DNA of 64,000 nucleotides from Streptomyces capitiformicae (lineage in GTDB: Bacteria; Actinomycetota; Actinomycetes; Streptomycetales; Streptomycetaceae). The translations under genes were made by a program, and so were the position numbers. The notes under the pieces were generated by a model that ran no database searches, was not told where the DNA came from, and saw only the letters and a list, made by a program, of their open reading frames with translations. Below are positions 1 to 8,492 of this stretch, piece by piece; positions within the stretch are counted from its first letter, which is position 1; each line of letters opens with the position of its first letter. The stretch spans positions 1,735,767-1,799,766 of the forward strand of contig NZ_CP022161.1 in assembly GCF_002214185.1 (NCBI RefSeq), written 5' to 3'.

Positions 1-16
1 TCCCCCTTCCCCCCCA

Positions 17-52
17 CCCCTTCCACCCCTTCCGCCCCTTCCGCCCCTTCCG
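17..52. repeat. 9-bp tandem repeat, four copies
   Basis: Four consecutive 9-bp units of the form CCCCTTCCG (the first is CCCCTTCCA) lie in a pyrimidine-only stretch at the left edge of the window. They are followed by a short AT-rich stretch (about 63-95) and then by the first gene. No coding or known regulatory role is visible. Confidence 0.7.
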
Positions 53-222
53 CCCCTGCACCCATTTCGCACCATCTAGATAATTTTGTCGTACTAGTCG
101 CATGGCGCCGCATCCTCGCAGGGCGGCCCCGTCCCGCCGACCCGACACCGCTGCCGCCCGCGCACCATCCACCGACTGGCCCACACGAGCCGGCTCCGGC
201 CTCCCTGACCGACAATGGCCCG

Positions 223-1410
223 GTGAACGACCTCGATCCCGCCACCTTCCTCATCCCCCTCCTCACCCCCGAGGGGCACGCCCTCCTGGACGAGGTGCGC
301 GGCACCGAGCCGGCGCGGGAGCTGGCCGTGGCGACCCGGCTGCGCCGCGACCACCCCGCCGCCCTCGTCTCGGCCGCGATGGCCCAGGCACAGCTGCGGC
401 AGCGGGCGGTGGCGAAGTTCGGGGCGGCGGACGCGGAGCGGATGTTCTTCACGCCGAACGGGGTCGAACAGTCGACCCGGGCAAGCGTGGCCACGTACCG
501 CGCCCGGTGTTTCCAGGCGCTCGGCGTGCGCTCCGTCGCCGACCTGTGTTGCGGCATCGGCGGCGACGCGATCGCCCTCGCCCGGGCCGGCATCCGGGTC
601 CTGGCCGTCGACCGCGACCCGCTGACGGCGGCGGTGGCCCGCGCCAACGCCGACGCGCTCGGCCTCGCCGACCTGATCGAGGTACGGGAGGCGGACGTCA
701 CGGACATCGACACCTCCCCGTACGACGCGGTCTTCGTCGACCCGGCCAGACGCGGCGGCCGAGGCCGGATCTTCGACCCCGAGGCGTACTCACCCCCGCT
801 CTCCTGGGCCGTCGCCACCGCCCTCAAGTCCCCGCGCGCCGCACTGAAGATCGCCCCCGGCATCCCTCACGAGGCGGTCCCCGCCGAGGCCGAGGCCGAG
901 TGGATCTCGGACGGCGGGGACGTGAAGGAGGCGGTGCTGTGGTTCGGCACGGGCACGGAGGGCGCCGTCCGCGCGACCCTCCTCCCCGGCCCGCACACCC
1001 TCCCCGGCCGCGGCCTCCCCGACCCCGACGTCCGTCCGGTGGGGCGCTACCTCTACGAGCCCGACGGCGCCGTCATCCGGGCCCACCTCGTCGCCGAGGT
1101 CGCCGAGGCCCTGGGGGGCGGCCTGATCGACCCCACCATCGCCTACGTCACCGCCGACGAGCACCACGTCACCCCATACGCCACCGCCTACGAGATCACC
1201 GACCGACTCCCCTTCAACGTCAAGAAGTTGAAGGCCATGCTGAGGGAACGCGAGGTCGGCGTCCTGACCGTGAAGAAGCGGGGCTCGGCCGTCGAGCCGG
1301 AGGAGCTGCGCAAGAAGGTCGAGCCCCAGGGCCCGAACTCGGCGACGGTCTTCCTGACCCGGGTCGCGGGGGCACCGACGATGCTGATCGGGCATCCGGT
1401 CAGGACATAG
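223..1410 (+). CDS. class I SAM-dependent methyltransferase, THUMP-like domain
   Basis: 395 aa, GTG start. A Rossmann-type SAM-binding fold is visible: DLCCGIGGDAIALARAG (motif I, about residues 107-123) is followed by an acidic strand end VDRDP and by VDPARRGGRGR, an N/DPP-like catalytic region. The C-terminal part resembles the THUMP-like domain of an actinobacterial methyltransferase family whose substrate, presumably RNA, has not been assigned. It faces the sigma-factor gene (convergent, 33-bp gap). A long overlapping reading frame from 102 has no similarity and is a GC-rich shadow. The fold is fairly sure, the substrate is not. Confidence 0.85.
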   Translation: MNDLDPATFLIPLLTPEGHALLDEVRGTEPARELAVATRLRRDHPAALVSAAMAQAQLRQRAVAKFGAADAERMFFTPNGVEQSTRASVATYRARCFQALGVRSVADLCCGIGGDAIALARAGIRVLAVDRDPLTAAVARANADALGLADLIEVREADVTDIDTSPYDAVFVDPARRGGRGRIFDPEAYSPPLSWAVATALKSPRAALKIAPGIPHEAVPAEAEAEWISDGGDVKEAVLWFGTGTEGAVRATLLPGPHTLPGRGLPDPDVRPVGRYLYEPDGAVIRAHLVAEVAEALGGGLIDPTIAYVTADEHHVTPYATAYEITDRLPFNVKKLKAMLREREVGVLTVKKRGSAVEPEELRKKVEPQGPNSATVFLTRVAGAPTMLIGHPVRT

Positions 1411-1443
1411 TGAGCGGGACTTTCACCACACCCCCTGGCCGCA

Positions 1444-2727
1444 CTACTCCTCGCTGGCGGCCGCCTTCCGCAGCAGCAGCCCCCGCTCCCGCTCGTTCCG
1501 CGCCAGCCCCGCCGCGCGTTCGAACTCGGCCCGGGCCTCCGCCGTACGGCCCAGCCGTCGCAGCAGATCGCCGCGGACGCTCGGCAGCAAGTGGTAGTCG
1601 CGCAGGGCGGGTTCGGTGGCGAGGCGGTCGACGATCTCCAGGGCGGGTTCCGGGCCGTCGGCCATCGAGACGGCGACCGCGCGGTTGAGTTCGACGACGG
1701 GGGACGGGGAGCGGGCGGCGAGCAGGGCGTAGAGGGTGGCGATCTTCGGCCAGTCCGTCTCCTCGTAGCTGTAGGCCTGGGCGTGGCATGCGGCGATGGC
1801 CGCCTGGAGGGCGTACGGGCCGGGGGCGCCCGGGGAGAGGGCGTTGGCGCGGCCGAGGGCGGTGAAGCCACGGGTGATGAGGAGGCGGTTCCAGCGGCGC
1901 CGGTCCTGGTCCTTGAGGAGGACCGGCTCGCCGGACGGGCCGGTGCGGGCGGCGGCTCGCGACTCCTGGAGCTCCAACAGGGCCACCAGGCCGTGTACTT
2001 CGGGTTCCTTGGGCATCAGCCCCGCCAGCTGCCGGGCCAGCCGCAGGGCGTCCTCGCACAGGGCCGGGCGCAGCAGGTCGTCACCGGCGGTGGCCGCGTA
2101 CCCCTCGTTGAAGATGAGGTAGATGACCTCCAGTACGGAGTTCAGCCGGGCCTGGCGGTCCGGACCGTAGGGCACCTCGAAGGCGACGGCCTTGGCCGCG
2201 AGGGTCCGTTTGGCGCGCACGATGCGCTGGGCGACGGTCGCCTCCGGGGCGAGGAAGGCGCGGGCGATCTCCGGCGTGGTCAGGCCGCCGAGGAGGCGGA
2301 GCGTGAGGGCGATACGGGCCTGGGCGGACAGCACCGGGTGGCAGGCGGTGAAGACGAGGCGGAGCAGGTCGTCGTCGATGTCGTCAGGGTCATGAAGGGC
2401 GGACGGCTCGTCGAGGTGCGGCCCCGCCGCCTCCAGGTCCCGGCCCACCTCCGCGAGCTTCCGGGCGTACCGTTCCCGGCGCCGTACGAGGTCGATCGCG
2501 CGGTGCTTGGCCGTGGCCATGAGCCAGGCGCCCGGGTTGTCCGGAACCCCGTCCCGCGGCCACTGCTCCAGCGCCGCGACCAGCGCGTCCTGCGCCAGCT
2601 CCTCGGCGATACCGACGTCCCGCACGATCCGGGCGACGCCGGCGATGACGCGGGGGGATTCGAGCCGGAAGACGGTGTCGATGGCGTTCAGGGCCGACTG
2701 GGCGGGGCCGGTGGGCTGTGGTGTCAC
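1444..2727 (-). CDS. ECF sigma factor with C-terminal extension (YciI/DGPF-associated type)
   Basis: 427 aa. The N-terminal 180 residues carry sigma region 2 (ELAQDALVAALEQWP, then AWLMATAKHRAIDLVRR) and region 4 (LTLRLLGGLTTPEIARAFLAPEATVAQRIVRAK). The remaining ~240 residues form a helical extension with the look of the DUF6596/TPR-like tail. ECF factors of this layout (ECF42-like) are encoded beside a YciI/DGPF protein, and such a gene lies directly upstream here with a 49-bp gap, so the two are probably co-transcribed. No anti-sigma factor is present. The GTG start lies inside a perfect inverted repeat (2711-2734) and has no clear Shine-Dalgarno sequence, so the start is less certain than the frame. 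Confidence 0.88.
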   Translation of the reverse strand: MTPQPTGPAQSALNAIDTVFRLESPRVIAGVARIVRDVGIAEELAQDALVAALEQWPRDGVPDNPGAWLMATAKHRAIDLVRRRERYARKLAEVGRDLEAAGPHLDEPSALHDPDDIDDDLLRLVFTACHPVLSAQARIALTLRLLGGLTTPEIARAFLAPEATVAQRIVRAKRTLAAKAVAFEVPYGPDRQARLNSVLEVIYLIFNEGYAATAGDDLLRPALCEDALRLARQLAGLMPKEPEVHGLVALLELQESRAAARTGPSGEPVLLKDQDRRRWNRLLITRGFTALGRANALSPGAPGPYALQAAIAACHAQAYSYEETDWPKIATLYALLAARSPSPVVELNRAVAVSMADGPEPALEIVDRLATEPALRDYHLLPSVRGDLLRRLGRTAEARAEFERAAGLARNERERGLLLRKAAASEE

Positions 2728-2734
2728 AGCCCAC
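2711..2734 (-). promoter_or_regulatory. perfect 10-bp inverted repeat over the sigma-factor start codon
   Basis: Arms GTGGGCTGTG and CACAGCCCAC are separated by 4 nt, and the sigma factor's GTG start (complement of 2725-2727) is in one arm. In RNA this would fold into a strong hairpin that hides the start. As DNA it could be an operator. The symmetry is directly seen; the function is inferred. Confidence 0.45.
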
Positions 2735-2776
2735 CATCAGACACCCGTACGGCTCCAGTGCAAAGAAACGAGCCCG

Positions 2777-3133
2777 TCAGCCCTCCTGGATCTCCCGCAC
2801 CTCGCACGTGACCGTCCAGTGCTCCTCGTGCATCTTCAGGAACCGCTTGGCCCACTCGACGGCCTCGGCCATGTCCTTGCACTGCATGAGCGCGTAGCCG
2901 CCCACGACCTCCTTGGTCTCGGTGAACGGCCCGTCGGTGACCGACAGTTCGCCGCCCTCCCAGCGCACCCTCTTTCCCTGCGCGGTCGGCATCAGCCCGG
3001 CGGTGTCGAGCATGACCCCCGCCTTGGTGATCTCCTCCAGCAGGTCCCCCATCCGCTGCATCAGCTCGGGGCTCGGGCCCTCGGCGGGCACGGTGGACTC
3101 GTCGAGCCGGACCATCGACAGATAACGCGGCAT
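2777..3133 (-). CDS. YciI/DGPF-domain protein
   Basis: 118 aa. The DGPF motif that names the family is present (SVTDGPFTETKEVVGGYALMQ), with the usual opening MPRYLSMVRLDES. The start was chosen at this ATG because GAAGGAGTCACC lies just upstream, although the frame stays open for 27 more codons. The fold is a ferredoxin-like alpha-beta barrel. Members next to ECF factors are proposed partners of the sigma factor, but no reaction is established. It precedes and is probably co-transcribed with the ECF sigma gene. Confidence 0.88.
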   Translation of the reverse strand: MPRYLSMVRLDESTVPAEGPSPELMQRMGDLLEEITKAGVMLDTAGLMPTAQGKRVRWEGGELSVTDGPFTETKEVVGGYALMQCKDMAEAVEWAKRFLKMHEEHWTVTCEVREIQEG

Positions 3134-3230
3134 GGTGACTCCTTCGGTAAGGGTCGGCGGGGTCTCTCCCCGCCTCTCACCCTTGCGTCGAACGGGCCCC
3201 ACGCGAATCGACACGGCCGCCGAGATTTTT

Positions 3231-3328
3231 TCGAGACTCCTCGTTCGGGACTCTTCGTTCGGGACTCCTCGCTCGAGACTCCTCGCTCGGGACTCCTCGC
3301 TCGGGACTCCTCGCTCGGGACTCCTCGG
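3231..3328. repeat. 14-bp minisatellite, seven copies
   Basis: Seven head-to-tail 14-bp units of consensus TCGGGACTCCTCGC occupy 3231-3328. Only single-base variants occur (A for G at position 4, T for C in the middle, G or T at the end). The array lies between the stop of the LCP gene and the start region of the YciI gene. The period is not a multiple of three, and reading frames through it (for example the RARSPERGVPSEES type) look like shadows. Confidence 0.9.
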
Positions 3329-3349
3329 CTGCCTCGACGGACTGAAGGC

Positions 3350-4417
3350 TCACTTCAGCGACTCCCACAGCTCGCCCGCCTCCGGCTCGTCCGGGACCAC
3401 GCGGTTGCGGTCCCAGAGGGCCGTGGTCACCGGCATCGTCACGGTCGTCGTGTCGTCGGCGGACAGCCCCCTGAGGCTCTCGCCGAGGCTCATCAGTTCA
3501 CTCAGCGAGTCCAGCCCGGTGTCCGTCGTCAGGCTGCCCGTGATCGCGTCGGCGGCCTTGTAGAGCTTGGCGGGGTCGGTCAGGAGGTTCGTGGACGCGA
3601 TCTGCTCCAGCAATGACTTGACCAGCGTCTGCTGGAGCCCGATGCGGCCGAGGTCGCTGCCGTCGCCGATGCCGTGGCGGGTGCGGGCGAGGGCCAGGGC
3701 CTGTTCGCCGTCCAGGTGGTGGGTGCCGGCCGCCAGCGTCAGATGGCTGTCCTCGTCGTCGATGGCCTCGTCCGTGGTCACCGTGACGCCACCGAGGGCG
3801 TCGACCAGCTTCGCGAAGCCCGAGAAGTCGATCTCGATGTAGTGGTCCATGCGGACGTCCGTCATCGCCTCGACCGTCTTCACCGCGCACACCGGCCCGC
3901 CCACCGCGTACGCGCTGTTGAACATCGCGTTGTACGCCACCGATGTCGAACCGCCCGACTCCTTGGGGCAGGACGGGCGGGTGACCAGCGTGTCGCGCGG
4001 GATGCTGACGACGGTCGCCTCGGTGCGGCCCTCGTCGATGTGGACCACCATCGCCGTGTCGGAGCGGGCACCGGAGTCCTGACCGCCGCCGCCGAGTTCG
4101 GCGTTCTCCTCGCCGCTGCGGGAGTCCGAGCCGAGGACCAGGACGTTCAGCGCGCCGCTCGGCAGCGGGACGGCGGCGGCCGAAGGGGACACCTGGGGCT
4201 TCGCCGGGCGGTCGTCGCCGAGCGCGCTGTTGATGTCGACGCTCGTGATGTTGTCGTTGAGCTGCCAGAACGCCCAGCCCGCCCCACCCGCGCCGAGTAC
4301 GAGGACGCCGGCGAGCGCGAACCCGGCGGCTTTCAGTCGACGCGACCGCCGACCGAGCCGTCTGTCCAGGTCCGAGCCCTCGTTGTCGTCCCCGTACTCG
4401 TTCTCTTCACCAGTCAC
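3350..4417 (-). CDS. LytR-CpsA-Psr (LCP) family transferase
   Basis: 355 aa. A charged cytoplasmic N-terminus is followed by one transmembrane helix (AAGFALAGVLVLGAGGAGWAF, about 30-50) and an extracytoplasmic LCP domain with LNVLVLGSDSRSG, the Arg/Asp pair in GARSDTAMVVHID and the VSIPRDTLV strand. LCP enzymes move undecaprenyl-linked glycopolymers onto peptidoglycan or related acceptors at the outer membrane face. The downstream end abuts the 14-bp minisatellite. It is not visibly in an operon; the xylanase gene ends 74 bp upstream on the same strand. Confidence 0.9.
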   Translation of the reverse strand: MTGEENEYGDDNEGSDLDRRLGRRSRRLKAAGFALAGVLVLGAGGAGWAFWQLNDNITSVDINSALGDDRPAKPQVSPSAAAVPLPSGALNVLVLGSDSRSGEENAELGGGGQDSGARSDTAMVVHIDEGRTEATVVSIPRDTLVTRPSCPKESGGSTSVAYNAMFNSAYAVGGPVCAVKTVEAMTDVRMDHYIEIDFSGFAKLVDALGGVTVTTDEAIDDEDSHLTLAAGTHHLDGEQALALARTRHGIGDGSDLGRIGLQQTLVKSLLEQIASTNLLTDPAKLYKAADAITGSLTTDTGLDSLSELMSLGESLRGLSADDTTTVTMPVTTALWDRNRVVPDEPEAGELWESLK

Positions 4418-4491
4418 ACACAGGAACGTAAGTCCGAATTGTTACGCGCAGAAACCTCCCGCGCCCATTCCTTCGGGAATTCTCGGACTTC

Positions 4492-5868
4492 TCAGCCCAA
4501 CGTCACCGTAGGCACCGGATTGCTCCCGCTCCACGACGCGTTGAACCCGAAGGTCACCGAACTGCCGTTCGGCACGCTCCCGTTCCAGGACGCGTTCGTA
4601 CAGCTGACCGTCGCGCCGGTCTGCGTACAGGTCGCGTTCCAGGCCTGACCGATCCGCTGCCCGGCCCCGAAGGTCCAGTTGACCCGCCAGGAGGAGAGCG
4701 AGGAGCCGCCCGTACAACGGATCGTCACATTGCCGGTGAAGCCCGTGTTCCACTGGTTCGCCACGCTGTACGCGGCCGTGCAGCCGTCCGGGACCGGCGG
4801 CTGGCTTCCCGTGCCGCCGAGCGCGGTCACGATGCCGTAGTACGCGGGTTTCGGCGCGTAGTTCTCGTCGTACGGGGTCGCCGCGCCCTGGCCCGGGAAG
4901 GTGTCCGGGATCCAGGAGTCGGAGTCGGTGAAGCCCCAGACCGTGACGCCGGTGCACCGGGTCACCGCCACGCACGCCTTCACCACGGCCTCGTACTCGG
5001 TGCGCTGCTGGGCCAACTTGGCTTCGGTGGCCGGCAGTTGCATACGGATGTCGAGTTCCGTGATGGCGACGTCCACGCCCAGGTCGGCGAAGCGCTGGAT
5101 GTTCTGCTGGAGCGTGGAGGGGACCTGGCCCAAGATCAGGTGGGCCTGCAACCCCACACCGTCGATCGGGACGCCGCGTGCCTTGAGGTCCCTGACCAGG
5201 TTGTACAGGGCGGTGCTCTTCGCGTTGACGCCCTCGACGTTGTAGTCGTTGATGTAGAGCTTGGCGGCCGGGTCGGCGGCACGGGCGGCGGTCAGGGCCT
5301 GGGCGATGTAGTCGGCGCCGAGGCCGTTGTACCAGAGGGTCTGGCGGTAGGTGCCGTCCTCGTTGAACGGCTCGTTCACCACGTCCCAGGCGGCCAGCCG
5401 GCCCTTGTAGCGGCCGACCTCGAGCGCTATGTGGTCGTTCATCAGCTGGCTGAGCTGCGCGGATGTCCAGGTGCCGTTGTCGAGCCAGCTGGGGTTCTGG
5501 CTGTGCCAGACGAGGGTGTGACCGCGCACGTCCTGGTCGTGGGCCTCGGCGAAGTCGACGATCTGGTCGGCCTCGGTCCAATTGAAGTTGCCCCGGGTCG
5601 GCTCGACGGAGCCCCATTTCATGGCGTTGCCGGGGGTGAGCCAGTTGAACTCCCGGCCCGCGATCTCACCGTATGTGCCGGTGAGCTTGGAGCCGGTGAC
5701 CGCGGTGCCGATGGCCTTGCCCTTGGCCGCGGCGAGGTCCCGCAGGGGCGGGTCGGCGGCGTGGGCGGCGGGGGCCGCGACGAGCACGGTGGCTGCGGCC
5801 ACTGCGGCCGTGAGCCCGGTGAACAACTTACTGATGGAACTCATGGAGGTGCTGAGAGCGGATCTCAT
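4492..5868 (-). CDS. secreted endo-1,4-beta-xylanase, GH10 with C-terminal CBM2
   Basis: 458 aa. A Sec signal peptide ends near AAHA/A (residue 37). The GH10 barrel (about 45-350) has the acid/base Glu166 in WDVVNEPF and the nucleophile Glu271 in AITELDIR. A short Gly-Pro linker (GTGSQPPVPDG) leads to a CBM2-type module (about 361-458) with conserved Trp residues (NQWNTGF, WRVNWTF, NASWNGS). The product should cut xylan outside the cell and feed xylo-oligosaccharides to the importer encoded nearby. GGAGG precedes the ATG by 8 nt. A perfect CCGAAAGTTTCGG palindrome overlaps this leader, which suggests control by the neighbouring LacI-type repressor. Confidence 0.95.
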   Translation of the reverse strand: MRSALSTSMSSISKLFTGLTAAVAAATVLVAAPAAHAADPPLRDLAAAKGKAIGTAVTGSKLTGTYGEIAGREFNWLTPGNAMKWGSVEPTRGNFNWTEADQIVDFAEAHDQDVRGHTLVWHSQNPSWLDNGTWTSAQLSQLMNDHIALEVGRYKGRLAAWDVVNEPFNEDGTYRQTLWYNGLGADYIAQALTAARAADPAAKLYINDYNVEGVNAKSTALYNLVRDLKARGVPIDGVGLQAHLILGQVPSTLQQNIQRFADLGVDVAITELDIRMQLPATEAKLAQQRTEYEAVVKACVAVTRCTGVTVWGFTDSDSWIPDTFPGQGAATPYDENYAPKPAYYGIVTALGGTGSQPPVPDGCTAAYSVANQWNTGFTGNVTIRCTGGSSLSSWRVNWTFGAGQRIGQAWNATCTQTGATVSCTNASWNGSVPNGSSVTFGFNASWSGSNPVPTVTLG

Positions 5869-5879
5869 TGCGGGTGCCT

Positions 5880-5892
5880 CCGAAAGTTTCGG
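5880..5892 (-). promoter_or_regulatory. xylanase operator palindrome
   Basis: CCGAAAGTTTCGG is a perfect 13-bp palindrome lying 12 nt before the xylanase start and touching its ribosome-binding site. CGAAA-N-TTTCG boxes are known upstream of Streptomyces xylanase genes, and BxlR-type repressors are reported to bind CGAA-N-TTCG-like sites. Binding here is inferred. Confidence 0.65.
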
Positions 5893-5966
5893 TCGTGTAA
5901 CCGATTGACTTCGGAGCAGTGTGAGGGCGCCAGAACACTGGTCAATACAGCAACACGGCCCCCCGG

Positions 5967-7034
5967 CTAAACCGCCGGGAGCCCTGGCACCCCCGTACTG
6001 CTCCGCACCACCAGACTCGTAGCCAGCTCCACCCTCGTAGCCGCCGAAGCCCCCTCCTGCCTCCCCAGGTCCAAGACCAGCCGGGCCGCTGCCTCGGCCA
6101 TCTCCATCAGCGGCTGCCGTACGGTCGTCAGCGGCGGCCCCACCCAGCGGGCCACCGGCAGATCGTCGAAGCCGACCACGCTCAGATCCTCGGGGATACG
6201 GAGCCCCAGCTCACGAGCGGCTTCGTAGAGGCCGAGCGCCTGGAGGTCGTTCCCGGCGAAGACGGCGGTCGGGCGGTCGGGGCGGCGCAGCAGCTCCAGG
6301 CCCAGCCGGTAGCCGGTCTCGTGGTGGAAGTCCCCCGCCTTGATCAGATCGGCGTCGACCGGCAGCCCGGCGGTCTCCAGCGCGGCCCGGTAACCGTCGA
6401 CCCGGGCGCGGCTGCACATCATCCGCGAGGGCCCGCTGATGGCGCCGATGCGCCGGTGGCCGAGTTCGACCAGGTGCCGGGTGGCGGCGAGGCCCCCCTG
6501 CCAGTTGGTGGCGCCGATCGAGGGCACGTCGTCGCCGGGGTCGCCCGCCGGGTCCATGACCACGAACGGGATGGACCTGCTGGTCAGGAGCGCGCGCTGG
6601 GACTCGTCGAGGCCGGACAGGACGAGGACGACACCGTGCGGCCGGCGGGCGGCGACCTGGTCGGCCCAGGTGCGGCCGGGGGTGAGCCGGCCCGCGCTCT
6701 CGGAGAGCACGACGCTCAGCCCCTCCTCCCGGGCCACGTTCTCGACGCCCCGGATGACCTCCATCGCCCAGGCGCTCTCCAGCTCGTGGAAGACCAGGTC
6801 GATGAGGGGGGACCGGGTCGCCTCGGCGCGCCGGCGCCGGTAGCCGTACTCGCGCAGCAGCTCCTCGACCCGGGTGCGGGTCGTGGGCGCCACATCGGCA
6901 CGGCCGTTGAGCACCTTCGAAACAGTCGGAGCCGAAACGCCGGCCTGCCGGGCGATCTCGGCCAGCGTCGCCGTCTGCGTGGACTGCGACGTACGCACTC
7001 TTGTCTGGGTTTCCTCAGGCTTCGCGGGCTTCAT
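5967..7034 (-). CDS. bxlR: LacI-family repressor of the xylan locus (BxlR type)
   Basis: 355 aa. The LacI helix-turn-helix is at about residues 23-50 (TLAEIARQAGVSAPTVSKVLNGR). A periplasmic-binding-like sensor domain follows, with the typical GFDDLPVARWVGPPLTTVRQP near the C-terminus. It is divergent from the sugar ABC transporter and beta-xylosidase operon and sits between that operon and a xylanase, the arrangement described for bxlR-bxlEFGA. The likely role is repression of the locus, relieved by a xylo-oligosaccharide. The name is given by context and family, not by direct sequence comparison. Confidence 0.85.
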   Translation of the reverse strand: MKPAKPEETQTRVRTSQSTQTATLAEIARQAGVSAPTVSKVLNGRADVAPTTRTRVEELLREYGYRRRRAEATRSPLIDLVFHELESAWAMEVIRGVENVAREEGLSVVLSESAGRLTPGRTWADQVAARRPHGVVLVLSGLDESQRALLTSRSIPFVVMDPAGDPGDDVPSIGATNWQGGLAATRHLVELGHRRIGAISGPSRMMCSRARVDGYRAALETAGLPVDADLIKAGDFHHETGYRLGLELLRRPDRPTAVFAGNDLQALGLYEAARELGLRIPEDLSVVGFDDLPVARWVGPPLTTVRQPLMEMAEAAARLVLDLGRQEGASAATRVELATSLVVRSSTGVPGLPAV

Positions 7035-7062
7035 GGGCCGGATCGTATCCCTGCGCGACCTC

Positions 7063-7125
7063 TTGACGAACCCTTTCGACCGCCATAGGTTCCCGGAACA
7101 TTCGAATACCTACCCGAAACATTCG
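7063..7125 (+). promoter_or_regulatory. promoter and operators of the xylo-oligosaccharide uptake operon
   Basis: A likely -35 (TTGACG, 7063-7068) and -10 (TAGGTT, 7086-7091) are 17 bp apart. CGAACCCTTTCG (7067-7078) lies in the spacer. Two near-identical boxes, CGGAACATTCG (7094-7104) and CGAAACATTCG (7115-7125), start exactly 21 bp apart, i.e. on the same DNA face. They resemble the box in front of the xylanase gene and are good candidates for LacI-type repressor sites. Confidence 0.6.
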
Positions 7126-7166
7126 TCCATACTCACTCATCCACCATGCTCGTGAGAGGTGCTGTC

Positions 7167-8492
7167 ATGGAGTCGAACAGAGGTCGGACGTTCAGCAGGC
7201 GCTGGGTCCTCGGCGCCGGCGCCGCCTCACTGCTCACCACCGGGCTCACCGCCTGCGGCGGCTCCGGCGGCGGCGCGAGCGGGGACGGCAAGACGATCAC
7301 GGCGTTCGTGTACGGCGACGACGCGGTGAAGGTCCAGAAGGCCGGCGTCGCCCGGTTCAACAAGTCGGCCGCGGCGAAGAAGGCCGGCGGCACGGTCAAG
7401 CTCACCGAGGTCCCCGGCTCCGACTACTCCCCCAAGCTCCGCACGGCCATGGGCTCCCCGAGCGCCCCGGACGTCTTCTTCAACTGGGGCGGCGGCTCCA
7501 TCAAGGCCTACGAGGAGGCGGACAAGCTCGTCGACCTCACCGACATCATCGAGGGCGACCCGGTCCTCAAGAACGGCTTCCTGCCCTCCGTACTCGCCGC
7601 CGGTGACCTGGGGGGCCGCCACTACGGCATCCCGATGCGCGGCATGCAGCCGGTGATCCTCTTCTACAACAAGTCCGTCTTCGCCGAGCACAAGCTCCAG
7701 CCACCCACCACCTGGGACCAGCTCCTCGACATCAACGCCAAGCTGAAGAAGGCGAAGATCACCCCCTTCGCGCTCGGCGGCTCCGACGTCTGGCCCAACC
7801 TGATGTGGCTGGAGTACCTGGTCGACCGCCTCGGCGGCCCCGAGGTCTTCAAGCGCATCCAGGACGGCGACGCCGAGGGCTGGGGCGACCCGGCCGTCCT
7901 CAAGGCCGCCGAACTGGTCAAGGAACTCATCGACGACGGCGCATTCGGCTCCAAGTTCACCTCGGTGTCGTACGTCAACGGCGGCGCCCCCGCTGTCTTC
8001 GCACGCGGCAAGGCCGCCATGCACCTGATGGGCTCCTGGGAGTACTCGACCCAGCTCGGCAAGTTCCCGGACTTCGCCAAGAGCAACCTGGGCTGGGCCG
8101 CCTTCCCGACCGTCGAGGGCGGCACGGGCGACGTCCGCAACGTCGTAGGCAATCCCACCAACTACTGGTCGATCAACGCCCGTACGAAGAACAAGGACCT
8201 GGCGATCGGCTTCCTCAAGGAATGCGCCTCGGAGGCGTACGCCAAGGACCTCATCGACAACGGCGACGTCCCGACCACCTCCAACGCGGCCAACCTGCTG
8301 TCCTCCTCGCCCAACCCCGAGTACGCGAAGTTCCAGTACGACATGGTCCAGCAGGCCCCGGCCTTCACCCTCTCCTGGGACCAGGCGCTCGGCGACGCGC
8401 TGGGCACCAAGATGCACACGGAGATAGGCAAGCTGTTCGCGGGGCAGGCCTCACCGAGCGAGTTCGTGGCGGCGTGCAAGGGGCTGAAGTGA
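7167..8492 (+). CDS. bxlE: ABC transporter sugar-binding lipoprotein (xylo-oligosaccharide type)
   Basis: 441 aa from the ATG preceded by GAGAGG; an upstream ATG at 7146 lacks a site. The N-terminus has both a twin-arginine-like motif ([13 protein letters not shown]) and a lipobox ending in Cys (TGLTAC), so it is probably a Tat-exported lipoprotein. The body is a family 1 extracellular solute-binding protein. It should capture xylo-oligosaccharides outside the membrane and hand them to the two permeases that follow. First gene of a four-gene operon; its stop overlaps the next start (GTGA). No ATPase gene is present, so a shared MsiK-type ATPase is likely. Confidence 0.88.
   Translation: MESNRGRTFSRRWVLGAGAASLLTTGLTACGGSGGGASGDGKTITAFVYGDDAVKVQKAGVARFNKSAAAKKAGGTVKLTEVPGSDYSPKLRTAMGSPSAPDVFFNWGGGSIKAYEEADKLVDLTDIIEGDPVLKNGFLPSVLAAGDLGGRHYGIPMRGMQPVILFYNKSVFAEHKLQPPTTWDQLLDINAKLKKAKITPFALGGSDVWPNLMWLEYLVDRLGGPEVFKRIQDGDAEGWGDPAVLKAAELVKELIDDGAFGSKFTSVSYVNGGAPAVFARGKAAMHLMGSWEYSTQLGKFPDFAKSNLGWAAFPTVEGGTGDVRNVVGNPTNYWSINARTKNKDLAIGFLKECASEAYAKDLIDNGDVPTTSNAANLLSSSPNPEYAKFQYDMVQQAPAFTLSWDQALGDALGTKMHTEIGKLFAGQASPSEFVAACKGLK

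Noticed and set aside
102..1688. 528-codon plus-strand frame overlapping the methyltransferase
   Set aside because: Pro/Arg-rich shadow of the real gene in another frame; no domain and no ribosome-binding site.
1591..2811. 406-codon frame antisense to the sigma factor
   Set aside because: Gly/Val/Glu-rich translation typical of the antisense of Streptomyces genes.
3231..3328. CRISPR array
   Set aside because: Units are contiguous without spacers; it is a minisatellite. No cas gene in the window.
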